Origin: Bacillota bacterium | Lineage (GTDB): Bacteria > Bacillota > Clostridia > Christensenellales > SZUA-584 | NCBI GenBank assembly: GCA_023396555.1 | Contig: JAEWWC010000279.1 | Coordinates: 1-6,860 of the forward strand | DNA: 6,860 nt | Direction: 5' to 3' | Shown: positions 5,430 through 6,860 of the stretch, in pieces | How positions within the stretch are numbered: position 1 is the first letter of the stretch | Layout of the letters: the number at the start of each line of letters is the position of its first letter | The notes under the pieces: model-generated | What the model was told of the DNA's origin: nothing | The model's input: the letters and a program-made list of their open reading frames with translations, nothing else | The model's database searches: none | Made by a program: the position numbers and the translations under genes

Positions 5430-5564
5430 TCAGTCGCGCTCCCGGCGCCGCTGGCTTATACGGCGCATCAGCAGCACAAAGCACACCACCACGGCTACGA
5501 TCGCCCCGGCCAGCATAATAATACTGAATATATTCACAACAGCCAAAGAGTTTATTCCAAGCAT
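5430..5564 (-). CDS. Small single-helix membrane protein, 44 residues
   Basis: The 44-residue product starts MLGINSLAVVNIFS, has one long hydrophobic helix at about residues 7-34 (IIMLAGAIVAVVVCFVLLM) and ends in a strongly basic tail, RRISQRRRERD. By the positive-inside rule the tail should be cytoplasmic. AAGGAG lies 7 bases before the ATG at 5564. A longer in-frame start at 5687 is rejected because it reads the coding sequence of the upstream gene in another frame and gives a non-hydrophobic arginine-rich extension. The start lies 13 bases inside the end of the four-helix gene, so translation is probably coupled. I recognise no family. The pairing suggests it works with the upstream membrane protein, which is inference. 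Confidence 0.75.
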   Translation of the reverse strand: MLGINSLAVVNIFSIIMLAGAIVAVVVCFVLLMRRISQRRRERD

Positions 5565-6022
5565 TGAGTTTCTCCTTTTCCGTCGCCGCTCTGCTGAGCC
5601 TTGCGCCCGAGTATGCGGAAGGCGAACGCCATCACAATCACCACCAGGCCGGATGTCGTCATGGCGGAAGCGAAAGGCAGCATCCAACGTGTGAAGTACC
5701 AGCCCATCTGCGTCATGCTGAGCAGCAACAGCAGACCGAGCACCACAAGGCCGGCACCGGTCAGCAGCATGAACTTCAGCCGCTTCGGATGGCTTTTCAG
5801 CACGGCGAACAGCGCCAGTACATAGGCCGCCGCCAGCAGATACCTCACGACCGCCAGCAGCCAGCCGACAACCATATAAAGCTCGTACCCCAGCGGGAAG
5901 TCGAGCCAGCCGGAAAACATTGCGTTCGAGAAATCATAATTGATGGGGATTATAAACCATCCAGCCATCAACAGCAGGAACCCCGCTGTGACAGCGATAA
6001 ACCCAAACCATGTTGTTTTCAT
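5552..6022 (-). CDS. Uncharacterised four-helix membrane protein, 156 residues
   Basis: Four hydrophobic segments are visible at about residues 6-26, 52-76, 84-103 and 117-137. They are joined by short loops, with KSHPKRLK (76-83) between helices 2 and 3 and a polar C-terminal tail from about 138. The basic loop and the tail (ILGRKAQQSGDGKG) suggest both ends and that loop face the cytoplasm. The first extracellular loop is rich in aromatics (NYDFSNAMFSGWLDFPLGYELY). I do not recognise a family. The ATG at 6022 has GAAGGA 7 bases upstream and an extended -10 promoter at 6091-6099. The stop overlaps the start of the 44-residue gene, so both form one unit, divergent from the PadR gene. Confidence 0.8.
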   Translation of the reverse strand: MKTTWFGFIAVTAGFLLLMAGWFIIPINYDFSNAMFSGWLDFPLGYELYMVVGWLLAVVRYLLAAAYVLALFAVLKSHPKRLKFMLLTGAGLVVLGLLLLLSMTQMGWYFTRWMLPFASAMTTSGLVVIVMAFAFRILGRKAQQSGDGKGETQCLE

Positions 6023-6090
6023 AACAGATCCTTCACTATATTGATTGAGCGCCTTACTGCGGCTCTGGGTAAACGCGGTATGTGAGGTAT

Positions 6091-6099
6091 ATTATAACA
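6091..6099 (-). promoter_or_regulatory. Extended -10 promoter of the membrane-protein pair
   Basis: The minus strand reads TGTTATAAT, a perfect TATAAT (6091-6096) with an upstream TG. No good -35 is present at 17 bases; a TTGACG lies only 7 bases upstream and cannot be its partner. Transcription would start near 6084, about 60 bases before the ATG at 6022. It lies about 95 bases from the PadR operator cluster and has no copy of that palindrome. Confidence 0.5.
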
Positions 6100-6185
6100 T
6101 ACTCGTCAAAAGAATCTATAGAAACTTTTGTCTCCGCTTATGAAATTTAATTCATTTGCTGCCCACGAAAAATTCTGCAGACCGC

Positions 6186-6214
6186 TTGACATGTATCACG
6201 TCGTGATATATAAT
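6186..6214 (+). promoter_or_regulatory. Perfect-consensus sigma-A promoter of the PadR-DUF2812 operon
   Basis: TTGACA (6186-6191) and TATAAT (6209-6214) both match the consensus perfectly at the ideal 17-base spacing. Transcription would start near 6221, giving a leader of about 43 bases to the ATG at 6264. Such a strong promoter next to a repressor gene and overlapping palindromes implies tight repression rather than constant expression. Confidence 0.9.
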
Positions 6215-6249
6215 CAGTATATCACATCGTGATGTATCTTGATGTGATA
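6194..6249 (+). promoter_or_regulatory. Three tandem PadR operator candidates
   Basis: The first site is a perfect dyad, TATCACG-T-CGTGATA (6194-6208), filling most of the promoter spacer. The second, TATCACATCGTGATG (6220-6234), matches it at 13 of 15 bases and covers the transcription start. The third, TATCTTGATGTGATA (6235-6249), matches at 11 of 15, directly abuts the second and ends just before the ribosome binding site. Autorepression through such sites is common for PadR regulators; binding by this protein is inferred. Confidence 0.7.
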
Positions 6250-6263
6250 TAAAGGAGGTGCGC

Positions 6264-6581
6264 ATGAACATTGAGAAAGCGCGGCAGCGATACATTCCCA
6301 TGAGCGAAACGATGCTCTATATACTGCTCTCGCTGCGCGAGGAGCGCCACGGATACGGCATCATGCAGCACGTGAAGGAACTCACGGAGGGGCGCATCGT
6401 GCTGGGCGCGGGCACCATATACCAGAGCATTGGTAAGCTGGAGTCAGACGCCCTGATAAGAGCGATGCGCGAGGAAGACCGCAAGAAGATTTACTTAATC
6501 ACGCCGCTGGGCTCGCAGATTTTAAACGAGGAAGCGGCCAGGATACGGGAAGTTCACCGTCATTTGGAGGTGTTGTTATGA
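6264..6581 (+). CDS. PadR-family transcriptional repressor
   Basis: This 105-residue protein is a PadR-type winged helix-turn-helix regulator of the short class (PadR-s2-like), which binds DNA as a dimer. Diagnostic blocks are the N-terminal helix MSETMLYILLSL (13-24), HGYGIMQHV (29-37), LGAGTIYQSIGKLE (47-60, recognition helix) and EEDRKKIYLITPLG (70-83, the wing). A short C-terminal dimerisation helix follows. AAAGGAGG lies 5 bases before the ATG at 6264; an in-frame GTG at 6258 overlaps that site and is rejected. The downstream DUF2812 gene overlaps by ATGA, so the two are translationally coupled. The promoter is covered by palindromes that are likely its own operators. PadR proteins respond to phenolics, antibiotics or membrane stress; the signal here is unknown. 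Confidence 0.95.
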   Translation: MNIEKARQRYIPMSETMLYILLSLREERHGYGIMQHVKELTEGRIVLGAGTIYQSIGKLESDALIRAMREEDRKKIYLITPLGSQILNEEAARIREVHRHLEVLL

Positions 6582-6860
6582 CAGATAAAAATGTGCAATG
6601 GCTGACGCCGTTTCGTTATGTGGTGCCGGCGGATTATGAAAACTGGTTTGAGGAGAAAGCGGCGGCGGGCTGGCATCCGGTGAGGATAGGCCAGTGGAGC
6701 AGCATCGCGATGCGCTTTGCCAAGGGCGAGCCGAAGAAGTACCGCTACGTGGTGGATATGCAGCCTGTGCCCAAAAAGGACTACATCCGCACCTATCAGG
6801 AGTTTGGCTGGGAGTTCGTGGGCCAGATGGCGAGCGCGATGGTATGGCGGCGCGAATACG
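6578..6860 (+). CDS. DUF2812 domain protein (partial, runs off the window)
   Basis: The first 94 residues are visible. They match the DUF2812 pattern: an aromatic start with WLTPFRYVVPADYENWFEEK (8-27), the AAAGWHPV block (28-35), MRFAKGEPKKYRYVVD (45-60), then YIRTYQEFGWEFVGQ (69-83) and WRREY at the cut end. Members often have C-terminal transmembrane helices after this domain and sit directly behind PadR genes in Firmicutes; the function is unknown. The start is clear: ATG at 6578 overlaps the PadR stop as ATGA, and GGAGG lies 7 bases upstream inside the PadR gene. A role as partner or target of the PadR protein, perhaps in envelope stress, is inference from gene order. Confidence 0.88.
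   Translation, partial: MTDKNVQWLTPFRYVVPADYENWFEEKAAAGWHPVRIGQWSSIAMRFAKGEPKKYRYVVDMQPVPKKDYIRTYQEFGWEFVGQMASAMVWRREY

Noticed and set aside
5565..5687. Longer start of the 44-residue membrane protein at 5687
   Set aside because: The extension is an out-of-frame reading of the four-helix gene with an arginine-rich, non-hydrophobic sequence; the ATG at 5564 has a good binding site.
6104..6109. TTGACG on the minus strand as the -35 box of the membrane-protein promoter
   Set aside because: It is only 7 bases from the TATAAT; no -10 lies at 16-18 bases. The extended -10 explains the promoter better.

Overview
The window looks like chromosomal DNA of a GC-rich member of the Clostridia (Bacillota). 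I infer this from strong AGGAGG-type ribosome binding sites 5 to 8 bases before nearly every start, several near-consensus sigma-A promoters, AT-rich intergenic stretches between GC-rich genes, and families typical of that group (RpiR regulator, PadR/DUF2812 pair, LCM-type methyltransferase, AEC transporter). No rRNA, tRNA, insertion sequence or CRISPR array was seen.

Left part (1-2189, all minus strand): a D-2-hydroxyacid dehydrogenase with an intact Rossmann motif and Arg/Glu/His triad is read from a clear promoter at 1205-1233. Eighteen bases after its stop, a second gene starts and leaves the window; its first ten residues look like a class II ketose-bisphosphate aldolase. This suggests a sugar or sugar-acid catabolic operon. 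Upstream of it is a separate, more AT-rich gene for an unrecognised soluble 154-residue protein, with its own promoter candidate and a perfect 18-bp hairpin after its stop.

Middle part (2190-3960, minus strand): an RpiR/MurR-type sugar-phosphate-responsive regulator, translated from a GTG with its own promoter (TTGACA, 17 bases, TATGCT), is followed after 43 bases by an LCM-type SAM-dependent methyltransferase, probably in the same transcript. The spacers of the RpiR and dehydrogenase promoters share the 9-mer GCGCGCCGC, a thin hint that the regulator may control both.

Next (3960-5420): a small plus-strand gene encodes an 81-residue protein with twelve alternating glutamines and a hydrophobic C-terminal helix; it ends at a good intrinsic terminator. 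Converging on it is an AEC-family (auxin efflux carrier-like) transporter on the minus strand with an extended -10 promoter.

Right part (5430-6860): two overlapping minus-strand genes encode a four-helix membrane protein and a 44-residue single-helix membrane protein. Divergent from them is a PadR-family repressor followed by a DUF2812 gene (ATGA overlap, cut by the window end). The PadR promoter has perfect -35 and -10 hexamers with a 17-base spacer. A 15-bp palindrome fills the spacer and two related sites cover the start point and the stretch before the ribosome binding site. This is the clearest regulatory structure in the window.
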